From NCBI GenBank assembly GCA_029204225.1, contig CM055096.1:43757967-43821966 (forward strand): DNA of 64,000 nucleotides, written 5' to 3'. Under the pieces are notes generated by a model. That model was not told where the DNA came from, made no database searches, and was given only the letters and a program-made list of their open reading frames with translations. The position numbers and the translations under genes are program-made. This stretch comes from Diphasiastrum complanatum (Eukaryota > Streptophyta > Lycopodiopsida > Lycopodiales > Lycopodiaceae). Position 1 is the first letter of the stretch. Each line of letters opens with the position of its first letter. Positions 51,170 through 62,700 of the stretch are shown here, in pieces.

Positions 51170-53632
51170 GGAGTACGGAACTGCGATGGTATACACTCAT
51201 CTTCCATAGCTGGCGATCTGATTGATTTCATCACTGGCAGAGATCTGTTGTTTTTATGGAGACTCACAAGAGTCAGGAGAGGGGATTACTTAATTTCCCA
51301 GGATACAGATGGGATTCCGTATTCAGGCGTGAGACTAGATCAGCTAGTGGTCAGGGATCCGGAGGGGTTGTATGCCTATACAGAGAGTCTCTTCACTCGA
51401 GCATCGAGTTCATCAGACATGACGAGCATGCACGCTATATCTGGATTGGTATTGTTGGATAGGACATTGGTTTGGACAGGGACCTCTTTGTGGCAGATTG
51501 TTACTTTCCTCCAGAGTCTTCATCCTTTGCAGAGGGCACAGGTTCACCATACCTTGATTTGTCACCTGATATTATCATATTTGAAAAGCGAGGGCATATT
51601 TTCCTCACTGGGGATTTTAATGCTCGAACCTCCTCACGACAGTCCGAGTTTTATGACATCACCGACCAGCTCCGCATTCATGCTCTTGACAGCGACGAGG
51701 TGGGAGTTACCAGGGTTTCAGAGGACAGCTTGGGACCTATTACCCCCTATGGTGAGCATTTGTTGCAGTTTGGAGAGGCACATGAGTTAGCCATTTACAA
51801 TGGTCTGACTTGCTGGCCACATTCCGGCAGTTATACTTGTCATCCTCATAGTGGCGGACATAGTGTTGTGGACTATCTCATGGGATCACCATCCTCCATA
51901 CCTCTCATCTCTGATTTTCACATCTCCCCCACCACTCTCTGATCACTCCTTTCTCTCCTTCGCTATCGGCCGCCTCCCACCCCCTCAGTTATCCTCACAT
52001 CCCTTGCTAACCCCGGCACCCAGGTATACATTCAGCTCTTTATACGCACCAGTCTATCAGGAAATTCTTACCTCCCTACTCCATTCGTTTCCGCACGATA
52101 GTACACTCGAGACTCAAGCAGCTTTCCTTAGCACCTCTCTTCATGCTGCTGTTTCTCTAGCTTTTCCATCTAAGGCCCATAAACGCCAACACACACGTCC
52201 CTCGTCGCTACGCCCTCCACACCCTCCATGGTATGATACCGAGTGTCACTCTCTTCATCATCTTGTCACCCATGCACGCAGTCATGAACCTCACCTCCTT
52301 CGCTCTGCTCGACGTTCTTACCATCGCACACTCCGTCGGAAAAAGCGTGCTTATGATGACTCTGAAGGAAAACGCCTCGTTGACCTTCTCTTCAGTTCTT
52401 CTTCAGGCGCCTTTTGGCGTAAGTTTATCCCTCGTACTCCACCACCTCTCCTGGAAAACCTTCGCATATGGACCGACTACGCTACCAGTCTATATACCAT
52501 ACCTACTGACACACCTATCTCTATCTCCCCTCGTCCCTCTGAGTTCACCTTCTTCACCGCTGACATGGTACTTGCAGCCATCAAGAAAACGAAATCCCAT
52601 AAAGCAAGAGACATTGAAGACCTTGAGTCTGAACTCCTAATCCATGCTAACGACCTCCTTGCTCCCACACTAGCCACTCTCCTCAATTCCGCCGTTGTCT
52701 CTGGCTTCCCTTCATCCTGGTGCACCAACATCATCCATCCTATCCATAAAAATGGTGATCCCATGATTCCTGGTAACTACCGCACTATCATGATCGGACA
52801 TGTCCTCACTAAGCTTTATGGTACCATACTCCAGTCTGCAGTAAGCTTAGAGGCGGAATCGAGGAGATTACATGCATTGGGACAGGCAAGTTTCCGGGCT
52901 CATTACTCTACCACTGACCATATTTTCACACTTAGAGCTTTGATTGAGGAAGCTAAGCACAGGAAAGAAAGGGTTTACTGTTATTTTGTGGACTTCAGGA
53001 AGGCCTTTGATTCTGTACCAAGCTCCCTACTCATTCAGAGACTTCGGGATCTTGGTTTCTCCACGGATATTGTTCTGGCAGTGATGGCTCTTTATGAGAA
53101 GGTCTTGGGATGCTTCCAACATGGTAGTGGTATCTCTGATCACATTTGGAGCACCATTGGGGTGAAACAGGGATGCTCTCTTGCGCCGGTTCTTTTTGGA
53201 TTGTACATTGATGAGTTAGAGCGAGCCATCTCACAGTGTGGAGGAGCTAGTTGTAGACTTGGCACCATCTTGATTGCTATTCTCTTGTATGCGGATGATG
53301 TGGTACTAGTATCCACGATTACAGAGGCAGCTAGATTGTTTACAGGGTTTCTGTACCAGATGGGGATTGGGGGTGAACACTGCAAAGACCCAGGTTATGG
53401 TCTTCAACACTTCTCGAGCCTTCATGCAGCGCCAGGGGCTCATGCTTGATGGACGGGCCTTAGAGGTAGTTTCCTCGTATACATATTTGGGGATACTCTG
53501 TTCTGGTCCTACTTTCAGCATGCGACAAGCAGCCACCACTCGACTTGGGAAGGGGCATTCCTCCCTTGTTCAGCTTGAGCGGTTCTGCTTCAGGAAGTCC
53601 ATCAGAGATGCTCGCAGTAAGTGCCAACTTTT
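51170..53632 (+). pseudogene. LINE14 ORF2, 5' part: APE endonuclease and reverse transcriptase
   Basis: APE: RNCDGIHSSSIAGDLIDF at the start, METHKSQERG, GGVVCLYRESLH, LTGDFNART, GGHSVVDYLMGS, with a stop at 51,463. The frame changes at SDHSFLSF (51,940) into a 532-codon ORF: PPWYDTECHSLHHLV linker, KRLVDLLFSSSSGAFWRKF, RT blocks SWCTNIIHPIHKNGDP, NYRTIMIGHVLTKLYG, FVDFRKAFDSVP, GVKQGCSLAPVLFGLYIDEL and LLYADDVVLVS near 53,290. After a frameshift near 53,370 it continues GVNTAKTQVMVFNTSRAF and SYTYLGILCSGPTFSMRQA. Ty3-C inserts at 53,633. Confidence 0.88.
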
Positions 53633-53990
53633 TGTTACGAGCTCGTAACCAGTGCCGAACCCTAGAGAACACAGATAGGTCAGATACCATAGTCAGGGTC
53701 GTGTCCAGTGTACATGACCAACAGGGCAAGACAGTGTGAGTAGTGTGCCCCAGCACGGTCCATAGCCATGGCGGGCCTAACACAGCCTAGGGACCCTGTC
53801 AGCAGGATAGGGCCCCCAGTTGGGTCCCGACGTGCAGTCGGCCACGTCAGTGCCACGTGGCCGACACTTGGCAGTAGCATGCTATCAGTCCTCACACTGG
53901 GCTAGGAGGGGCTTACTCTATATCAGGGAGTAGGCAAGGTTGGGTGGATCAGTTAGTGTTTGCCCTACCATGGTGTTAGGATCTCTTACA
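53633..53990 (+). repeat. 5' LTR of Ty3-C
   Basis: Contains CGAGCTCG near the start and TATATCAGGGAGTAGG (promoter-like) near 53,920; TG...CA ends. Confidence 0.93.
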
Positions 53991-54864
53991 CTGGTATCAG
54001 AGCCATCTTCTTCTTTGGGAGCTTAGTAGCAACAGTAGAGAAATCTATAAAAAGCTAGGAAAGAATTCTCAGATTTTCAGAAAAGAGTAGAAGAGGGACA
54101 TCGCTGTAGGAACAGCTCTCTACTCAATTAAATTTGCTGGGATTTTCAGTGTTCTAGAGGCAATTTCCTTGTACAGTTCTAGCGCTGACAGATCAGCTTG
54201 CATCCCTGATTTTCGAATGTTTTTATCCAGATTTCTGAGCGGATTATGGGGACAGATCTGAGGACAGGTCCAGCGCTGCCAAATCAGGGTTGAGCTTCGA
54301 TTTCGGAGTGAAGTTTCTGGATTTTGAAGTAGTTTCAGGGCAGAAATCTTGAGGCAGATTCAGCGCTGGACAGGCAGGAGTTAAACTGTAGTTTGCTCCC
54401 CGATTTTTAGAAGTTTTTGCTCCAACTTTGGTGATCAGACAGAGGACAGATCAGCGACCAGTCTCCTATGTAAAATCTTGGATATTCAATTTGATTGGTA
54501 GTGTCAAATTCGAAAATTCTGGAGCAGAAACAGCCTTAATCAGACAGCAAGGGTAAAGGGCTAGTAAATTTGGAAATTGGTTGCGCTTTCCCAGGTTGTA
54601 ACTTTGATTTTTGGAGGCAGCAGAGGCAAACTCTATCAGCAGGGGTTCTCCAACAATCATCTACACAATTTCCAGATTGCCTTCATCTGATGGCATGCAC
54701 TTTAAGAGGACGGATTGGACAGCTGCGGAAGAACTGAGGGGGTTTCTTGCTCTGGAAGTACAATCCTAAGAAAGAGCTAAGTACTCCACTTTCGTTTTCC
54801 AGTTAGTCAATCTCTTTTCTTGTTTTCAGACAGAAGTTAAGGTACCTCTCTTTCAGTTCCGAAA
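53991..54864 (+). other. Ty3-C leader
   Basis: Begins with the Met-tRNA primer-binding site. It contains loosely repeated CAGCGCTG/GACAGATCAGC motifs and no convincing ORF. Confidence 0.7.
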
Positions 54865-57516
54865 ATGACCACTCCTCAGGGACCTGATCAACCCCAGGAG
54901 AGAGGCTTCGACGAACTTGAAACAAAAGCTTTGGCTTACAGGAAAGGGAAGGAACCCATGGAAGTGGAAGAACAGGAACAGTTCGCCGAAGAACTCGACG
55001 AACTGGTTACCAAGGAGCAGTTTCTCCAATTGGTAACAGAAGTGGATGAACTGAAGTTGGAATTAGCCAATTTCAAGTCCAGTGTGGACGACTCGTTCGC
55101 TGAACTCAAAAACTTAATTTTGAGTTCCGCGAAAGGAAGCCTTCCCTCCACTTCTCAGTTATCCCCTTCTCCAGCTTCCGAGATCAAAGTGTATCATGAA
55201 GATCATGAACACTATTGTCAGCTGACCTCTGCAATGCTAGCGAAACCCTTCAGCTTTGGGCCGCATGACCTAGTACGTATGCATGGGAAAGTTGGTAACC
55301 AGTCAATAAGAGTTATGGTTGATGATGGGGCAACCCATAATTTCATCAACTACACCCTAGTTAAAAAGCTTAAACTACCAGAAGTACCTAGTCAGCATAG
55401 GTACATAGTTTCATTAGCTAAGGGTGAAGATAAAAAAATATGGGAAACTATTGTAAGTAAGTTAAATCTTGGTATTCAGGGGTACCAAGATGAAATAAAC
55501 TTTCAGATAATGCACCTGGATCGAACAGACATTGTTCTCGGGAGAGACTGGCTCTACAGTTTAGGACCTTCCCTCCACAGAAACTATCAGGAGAACACCC
55601 TCAGCTTTCAGCATAAAGGCCGAGAGATCCAGTTGCATGGGGAGCATGATGTTCCCAACAGCCCTATGGTCTGCAGTTCAGAGCTCTGTCAGCTAATCGG
55701 AGACGAAGACCATCAGGTATTCTTATGTGACTTTCAGTTTATTCCTGAAGTTTCTATTTCCAGTTCTATTCAGCAGAAAATCAGTAAATTAGAAACTTTA
55801 TTGTCTAAATTTAAAGATGTTTTTCCTGAAGATTTGCCACATGGTTTACCACCTAGCAGAGAGGTAGATCATGTAATAAACCTAGTACCAGGTACAGCAC
55901 CTGTTTCTAAACCTCCGTATCGGGTCAGCCGAACAGAGGATGAAGAAATAACTAGGCAGTTAACAGACTATCTTGGGAAAGGCCAAATTCAAACCAGTAG
56001 TTCACCATGGGCCTCACCAGTCCTATTGGTGAAAAAGAAAGAGGGGTCTATGCGTCTTTGCGTAGATTACAGAGCCCTCAATAAAGTCACAATTAAGAAT
56101 AAATACCCTATGCCTCGAGCAGACGAGTTGTTTGATCAACTCGACGGGGCTAAGTTTTTCAGTAAAATAGACCTCAGATCGAGATATCATCAAGTCCGTA
56201 AATCGGAAGATGTCTCGAAAACAGCTTTTAGGACTCGTCACGGTCATTATGAGTTTAAGGTGATGCCATTTGGGCTCACAAATGCTCCAGCTACCTTTAT
56301 GACCTTGATGAACAGTGTCCTCAGACCATACTTGGGTAAGTTTGTAGTCGTATTTCTAGATGACATCCTCGTTTACAGCAAAACGAGGAAGGAGCATCTA
56401 AAACACCTCAGAAAGGTGTTTCGACTGCTCAGAAAGCATAAGCTCTAGGCTAAACAATCCAAGTGTGAATTCTTCGTTGAAGAAGTAGCATATTTGGGTC
56501 ACATTATCTCTTCAGATGGGATTAAGATGGACCCAAATAAGGTTAAAGCCATACTCAGTTGGCTGAGACCTCAGAATATTTTGGAACTTCAAATCTTTCT
56601 TGGTCTGGCGGGATATTACAGACGATTTGTCAAGGAATATGCTCAGATAGCAGTCCCTATGACAAATCTCCTTAAGGGGAAGGGAAAGGAGTTCATTTGG
56701 GAGTCCGCACAGCTAGAGAGCTTTGATGCTCTCAAAACAGCCTTAGCTACAGCACCAGTTTTAAAAGTCGTCGACCCCAATCAGCCATTTGTGGTCGAAA
56801 CAGATGCTCGCGACTTTGCAGTAGGTGCTGTGCTAACTCAGGGTGGACGACCAGTTGCGTTCGAGAGTAAAAAACTCGAGCCAGCTCAGACTAGGTACAG
56901 TGCCTATGAAAAGGAACTCTTTTCTATAGTCCATGCCCTTAAGACTTGGAGGCATTATTTGTATGGTGCCAACTTTGAGGTCCTGACAGACCATGAGAGC
57001 CTCAGATACCTTTGCAATCAACCTGAGCTTAGAGGTCAGAAAGCTCGTTGGGCAGAGTTGATGCAAGAGTTTGACATGTCTATCAGATATAGACGTGGAA
57101 AATTCAATACAGTAGCAGATGCCCTTAGCAGAATGCCTATGATAAACGAGCTGAGTTTTACTCAAATTCGTAATGAGTTACTCGAGTCCTTGAGAGGGAA
57201 ATGCCAGCATGATGCATTCTTCTCTACTATCTGGAACTCAGTCCAGAACAGACAGTTACAGACTCCAAAACCAGTTCCCGGGGCTGGTGCCAGTTCATCC
57301 AAGAATACGGCAGCTTCCGTTGAGGATGATGATGAGTCCGAGTATACGTCGTCAAATGACGTTGAGGATTTTGAGCTTGTTACACCCAAGCAAACCCAAG
57401 TGGTTGAGGGTCAGTTGACTCAAGGATTCACATGGAAACAGTATTCCATTCAGGATGAGTACTTGCTCTATAGAGATAGAGTATGTGTCCCCAATTCAGA
57501 GGATTATAGGCAGTAG
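54865..57516 (+). pseudogene. Ty3-C gag N-terminus fused to protease, RT and RNase H
   Basis: Start [15 protein letters not shown]; an acidic coiled coil ([20 protein letters not shown], residues about 40-90) leads within 40 residues to the protease, with no capsid or CCHC. Protease: [12 protein letters not shown] (DDG) and [44 protein letters not shown] (Gly to Arg and a short deletion), [23 protein letters not shown] at 56,446-56,448 interrupts; same-frame continuation gives [21 protein letters not shown] and [11 protein letters not shown] (RNase H). A second TAG at 57,514-57,516 ends this block. Confidence 0.9.
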
Positions 57517-58674
57517 GTCCTATATGAATGTCATGATAATCCTAGTGCGGGACACCCAGGCACACAGAAGACCTATGAGCTTCTTCGTAGGCAATTTTTC
57601 TGGCCCAGTATGAAAAAGGACGTCCACCAGTATGTAACCAGTTGCCAGAAATGTCAAGTAAATAAAGCAGAGCGTTTAAAGGCAGGAGGGTTGTTGCATC
57701 CCTTAGAAATACCAGCTGGTAAATGGGAGAGTATCTCCATGGATTTTATAGTAGGCCTGCCTAAAACCCAAAGGGGTAATGACGCTATATGGGTCACAGT
57801 TGACCGTCTGACCAAAATGGCTCATTTCGTTCCGACCAAAACAACCGTTAGAGCTCCAGAGTTAGCAAGGTTGTTTGTAGACGGGCTATTTAAATTATAC
57901 GGTCTACCTTCCGGCATAGTCAGCGACCGGGACAGTAAGTTTACTGGAAATTTTTGGAGGGCAGTATTCCGTCATCTCCATACTAAACTTAATATGAGTA
58001 CCACCGACCATCCACAGACAGACGGTCAAACAGAAAGGGTAAATCAAGTGCTGGAGGATATGCTTCGTGCATACGTCAGCAAGAGGCAGACTGATTGGGA
58101 GGAGTATCTCTCGATATTAGAGTTTGCTTACAACAATACCAAACATTCAGCTACGGGATACAGCCCATTTATGCTGATGTACGGTTTTCAGCCACGCTCA
58201 CCCACAGCTGTAGGGTTTAAACAAGAAAAAGTTGAAGCAACCAGAAACTTTTTAGAGGACCTAAACCAGATGATAGAACATGCTAAGCGTAGCATTAGGC
58301 AGCCCCAGGATCAAGCCAGGCATTATGCATATGCACACAGACGGGATGTGCAGTTCTCCACTGGTGAGAAAGTCTACTTGAGAGTCCCAGTTGACTCTAA
58401 AACCCTCAAATCAGGAGTGTGTGCTAAGTTGTCTCCAAGGTATTGTGGTCCCTTTACCATCAGTAGGAGACTAGGCGAGGTCACCTATGAACTAGAACTC
58501 CCACACACCAGAGGAGATTCTTGATAGTAGAGAGACGCAGACTCGTCATACTCTATACCGAGAGTATTTGGTTAAGTGGAATGATCAGCCTGTTGAGAAT
58601 GCCACTTGGGAAAGAGGCAGCGTCCTTCGCAAGATTTTTCCAGACTTTGTCTTAGAGGACGAAGACGGTTCTTA
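57517..58674 (+). pseudogene. Ty3-C integrase and chromodomain
   Basis: In the same frame after the TAG: ECHDNPSAGHPGTQ and CQKCQVNKAERL (zinc region), core SMDFIVGLPK, SDRDSKFTG and DGQTERVNQ (Asp, Asp, Glu all present), then KLSPRYCGPFTISRRLGEVT. A deletion after ELPHT removes the linker, and the chromodomain (YREYLVKWNDQPVENATWE, then KIFPDFVLED, stop near 58,674) lies in another frame. Confidence 0.88.
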
Positions 58675-58686
58675 AGGGGGAGGGAG

Positions 58687-59044
58687 TGTTACGAGCTCGT
58701 AACCAGTGCTGAACCCTAGAGAACACAGATAGGTCAGATACTACAGTCATGGTCGTGTCCAATGTACATGACCAACAGGGCAAGACAATGTGAGTAGTGT
58801 GCCCCAGCACGATCCATAGGCATGGCGGGCCTAACACAGCCTAGGGACCTTGTCAGCAGGATAGGGCCCCCAGTTGGGTCCCGACGTGCAGTCGGCCACG
58901 TCAGTGCCACGTGGCCGATACTTGGCAGTAGCATGCTATCAGTCCTCACACTGGGCTAGGAGGGGCTTACTCTATATCAGGGAGTAGGCAAAGTTGGGTG
59001 GATCAGTTAGTGTTTGCCCTACTGTGGTGTTAGGATCTCTTACA
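58687..59044 (+). repeat. 3' LTR of Ty3-C
   Basis: About 96% identical to the 5' LTR by my count; differences are mostly transitions. Confidence 0.93.
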
Positions 59045-59049
59045 CTTTT

Positions 59050-59963
59050 TGACACTATTGTCACTCCCACAGCCTTGGATGCAGCAGAGACATGGTGTAC
59101 AGGTCTTCCCATCATCACACTGGGCCAGCATTTCACGATTACAGACCACCATGCTAGCTCGTATGATTCGGGCGAAGTCCTCGGTTCCGCACGAGATTCT
59201 TCTTGCAGAGTTTGTCGTTCCACCCATTCAGATAGCTGCAGCTTTCCAGCTCGTCGCATATATTCAGAGAGTTCAGGATCTACCAGATGCAGACACGAGG
59301 TATACACGGGCCTCACTTGCCTCCTCACACTTCCTTCATGACCAGGGCTACCGACTGTCGTGGTTCTCACAGGCATCCCATTTCCTCCTCGATTCATTTG
59401 GCATATCCATCATAGAGCTCCCCTCAGGCACCCACCAGTATATCAGGCGCTTCTCATATAGAGCATACCTCGACCGTACTTGGAGGCGACAGCTGGGGGT
59501 TAAACCCGCCTATTACTTGACTCACTTCATTGAGCTTGACATAGTAGGGTTCCCAGTATTGCCACACTATTTGGACTCGGGATTGTCACACAGCCTCAGA
59601 TTTACATTGGGACAGCTCCGCGTATCATCACATCAGTTGGCTATTGAGACTGGGAGATTCCAGGGTACCCCGAGAGAGTAGCGGATTTGTCAGTTTTGTT
59701 CCCTGGATGAGGTGGAGTCAGAGGAGCACTTTATCTTTAGATGCCCGGTGTATTACAAGATCAGAGGGAGATATCACTGTCTGTTTCGTGATTCGCCTGT
59801 CACCCTACTATCCCTCCTAGCATTTGAGGACTCTCGATGCGCCGCACTCATGATACGAGAGATGTTTATTCTACGACAAGGCCTATGTCAGACAGCCCAG
59901 CGGAGTCATATTTCTCAGCCGCAGATCACTTCTTTCTTCTCCAGGAGAAGACCACATACTTGA
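59050..59963 (+). pseudogene. LINE14 ORF2, C-terminal part with zinc finger and PIP-box-like motif
   Basis: Resumes right after Ty3-C: DTIVTPTAL, then SISRLQTTMLARMIRAKSSV, PHEILLAEFVVPPIQIAAAF, HDQGYRLSWFSQASHFLL, FTLGQLRVSSHQLAIETGRF. A TAG near 59,680 falls before the finger CQFCSLDEVESEEHFIFRC. IRGRYHCLFRDSPVTLLSLL is followed by QPQITSFFSRRRP (QxxIxxFF at 59,916-59,939) and the stop at 59,963. The finger is normal for LINE ORF2; the terminal motif fits a PCNA-binding PIP box followed by basic residues. Confidence 0.85.
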
Positions 59964-59978
59964 CATGTACATTTACTA

Positions 59979-60008
59979 GTCTTATATGCCTTTTGGCATG
60001 GAAAGGAC
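59979..60008 (+). other. LINE 3'-terminal hairpin, subfamily A (LINE14)
   Basis: ATGCC-TTTT-GGCAT stem; it starts 16 nt after the ORF2 stop. Confidence 0.85.
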
Positions 60009-60017
60009 ATTAATAAA

Positions 60018-60021
<4 letters not shown>

Positions 60022-60114
<93 letters not shown>
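60022..60114 (+). repeat. (TC)n tract, LINE14 tail / LINE15 junction
   Basis: About 93 bp, uninterrupted. Confidence 0.97.
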
Positions 60115-60115
<1 letters not shown>

Positions 60116-60244
60116 GCGGCTTCTCTCCAGCGGGTGTTGGTGATGGCTCCTCTCCAACGATGATGGTGATGGTGAGGGCCTAGGAACCCAGCGATGGCTA
60201 CAGCTGCTACAGTGTCCTTTCATCTTCTTCAGCAGGAGACTTTC

Positions 60245-61111
60245 ACTCTTTTTTGCAGCAATGTGATATTTTTCTCTTAGCAAAGACTCATGAATCACTA
60301 TATCGACCCCTTCCAGCCATTCAGGATTATTCATGGCATTCAGCATACAGGCCTTTCGTTCGAGGAAAAACCACACGTGGCTTTGGTGGTGTTGCATGTC
60401 TTACCAAGGAAGTTTATCATACTCATTTTAAGCTGCTCAAAAGTGATCCATTTGCACGTTTCATTTGGTTACAGTTTTTTGGTCACTACTTGGGGCTACC
60501 TCAAGATCTCTTTATAGCAGTTTGTTATTTTGCACCTCAGACATCAGCGTTTGCAAACTATGGTGGTGACCCCTTCCAGGCTCTCTCAGATGATATAGCC
60601 AGCTTTGCACAGCAGGGCCTTATTCTTTTAGCAGGAGATTTTAGTGCTCGTACCAGCACCCAGCAGACAAAGTTTCATGCCGATAGTGATTTCCTACATA
60701 TCCAGGTTCTGGATGTGAGTTTGGATAGGACCTCTCAGGATGCAGATACCCCGGCTACACACTTTGGAGAACAGCTGATTGGACTTGCAGAAGCTCACTC
60801 GTTAGCCATTTTGAATGGCCTATCTCAATGGCCATCATCATCCGTGTATAGGTGGTCACAGCGTTGTTGACTACTTCATTGGCTCACCAACCTTGATTCC
60901 ATTTCTTCATACTTTTCATATTATGCACCCTACCATTTCTGATCACTCTCTATTGCTCCTGTCTATGGGCCGTGCCACTCGTGGTACTGCTACGACACCT
61001 CATTCCACACGTCGCAATCGTCCATCTTTCTCCACACTTGGTCTTCCTACGTACACTTCCTCTCTGGCCACACTGCTCGCCGATTTCCCTTTCTCATCTT
61101 CGGTAGACTAA
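60245..61111 (+). pseudogene. LINE15 APE endonuclease domain
   Basis: FLLAKTHESLYRPLPAIQDY (Glu of the THES motif), GFGGVACLTKEVYH, LFIAVCYFAPQTSAF, LLAGDFSARTS (GDFSAR for GDFNAR), then after a frame change near 60,830 GGHSVVDYFIGSPTLIPF and SDHSLLLLSMG. The domain is complete over two frames. Confidence 0.85.
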
Positions 61112-62700
61112 CAAGCCGCCTTTTTATCTCAGTCACTTCTTCACTCAGCCAACGCTGCATATCCTCCGAAAACTTTCTCGTCTCATAAACGCACTTACAA
61201 TAGATGGTATGATGATGAGTGCCTCTCCCTACACAAGCAGGTTGTTCACACTCAATACCATTCTCCCGACACCTTAGCATCTAGACAAAAAGAATACCAT
61301 AGAATGACTTTGCGGAAAAAGACTACGTACTTTCAGTCTCAAGCACAGAAACTCATCGATTCCTTGGACTCCTCTTCTTCTACCTTCTTTTGGAAGATGT
61401 TTTCTAAAAACTCATGTATGCCGGCTCCTATTGCCATTGAATCTTGGATTGACTATGCTGCAAGAATTTATACAATTGACTCTCCTTCCATCTCTCTCTC
61501 ACCGCGACCCTCAAAATTCACCCTCTTCACTCCGTCCATGATTGAAAACGCCATAAAAAATGGTCAAAACCATAAAGCCATTGATGTTGACTCTCTAGGT
61601 ATGGACTTTCTAAAACCTATCGCCCATATTGTTGCTCCATACATCTCCCACATTTTTAACCAATCTGTTATTTTTGGCCTTCCCACATCCTGGTGTACTA
61701 ACATGTTGCACCCTATACTTAAGGCTGGTGATCCTCTAAATGTAGACAACTATCGTACTATTATGATCAGTCACACTATGGCTAAGCTCTTCAGTTATGC
61801 AGTCTATCATCAGCTCTTATGCAGAGACAGAGGAGTTATATGCTATGGGACAGGCTGGTTTTAGAGCAGGCTATTCCACAGCGGACCAGATATTCATACT
61901 GAGGTGTATCATTGAGGCGGCGAAGTTCAGGAAACAGAGTCTATTGCTGCTTTGTGGACTTCCGCAAAGCATTTGATTCAGTTCCGAGACACTTGTTGCT
62001 CCAGCGTTTGGCATCCCTTGGTTTCTCACAGGACGTCATTGCTGCTATCATCACATTATACGAGAGAGTTTTGGCCCAATTCCGTGATGGAGATGGATGG
62101 TCTTCATATATCCATAGTACGGTCGGAGTAAAGCAGGGATGTCCCTTATCACCCACCCTATTTGCTCTATACATTGACGACCTTGAGCGGATCATTCGGG
62201 AAAAAGGTGGAGATGGCTGTCCTCTTGCAGATCTTATTATCCCTATCCTTCTTTAAGCAGATGATGTGGTTCTACTCTCTAGTTCAGTTGTAGGACTTCA
62301 ACGACATCTAGATGCCTTGTCTACTTTTTGTCAAATATGGGGGCTGATGGTCAACATTGGTAAGACTAAGGTTATGGTGTCTAACACCAATAGGCAGCAT
62401 ATGAGAGACACTACGTTCTATTTTGATGGACAGCTTCTAGAGATAGTGGCATCTTACACATACCTGGGTGTTCTCTTCTCTGGTCCATTGCTTTCTTTTA
62501 GACCTGCTGCATTGGCTAGGATCCGCAAGGGGCACTCTGCTCTTGTTCAGATGGAGAGGTTTTCCTCCTCTTATTACGTGCATGACCCGGACACACGTTG
62601 TCGCCTCTTCTCTTCGACTGTTTCTCCAGTTGCACTGTATTCAGCAGAGACATGGTGCCCTGGCTTATCTAGAGACACCTGGAGTGACATCTCGCATTTG
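61112..62700 (+). pseudogene. LINE15 reverse transcriptase; stop codon at the YADD motif
   Basis: SSTFFWKMFSKNS, SLGMDFLKPIAHIVAPYISH, SWCTNMLHPILKAGDPLNVD, NYRTIMISHTMAKLF, then a frameshift near 61,860. YCCFVDFRKAFDSVPRHLLL, GVKQGCPLSPTLFALYIDDL and IPILL-stop-ADDVVLLSSS follow: the Tyr of YADD (62,257-62,259) is TAA. The thumb follows: GLMVNIGKTKVMVSNTN, SYTYLGVLFSGPLL. Inactive. Confidence 0.87.

Larger units (their letters stand above)
53633..59044 (+). mobile_element. Ty3-C: Ty3/gypsy chromovirus lacking the gag capsid, target duplication CTTTT
   Basis: LTRs 53,633-53,990 and 58,687-59,044 (358 bp, TGTTACGAG...CTCTTACA) differ at about 13 sites. The primer-binding site TGGTATCAGAGCC starts at 53,992, and a polypurine GGGGGAGGGAG precedes the 3' LTR. 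The 5-bp target duplication CTTTT lies at 53,628-53,632 and 59,045-59,049. All coding blocks lie in one frame, interrupted by two TAG codons. The capsid and zinc-knuckle part of gag is missing. Confidence 0.95.
50137..60021 (+). mobile_element. LINE14: near-full-length L1-type LINE split by Ty3-C
   Basis: 5' part 50,137-53,632, 3' part 59,045-60,021; joined they make about 4.5 kb. It contains ORF1, the inter-ORF hairpin (51,116-51,149), ORF2 with APE, RT, zinc finger and PIP-like motif, the terminal hairpin (59,979-60,008) and ATTAATAAAGCTTTC before (TC)n. It is the best-conserved copy on the plus strand. Frameshifts near 50,690, 51,465 and 53,370 and a stop near 59,680 inactivate it. Confidence 0.92.
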
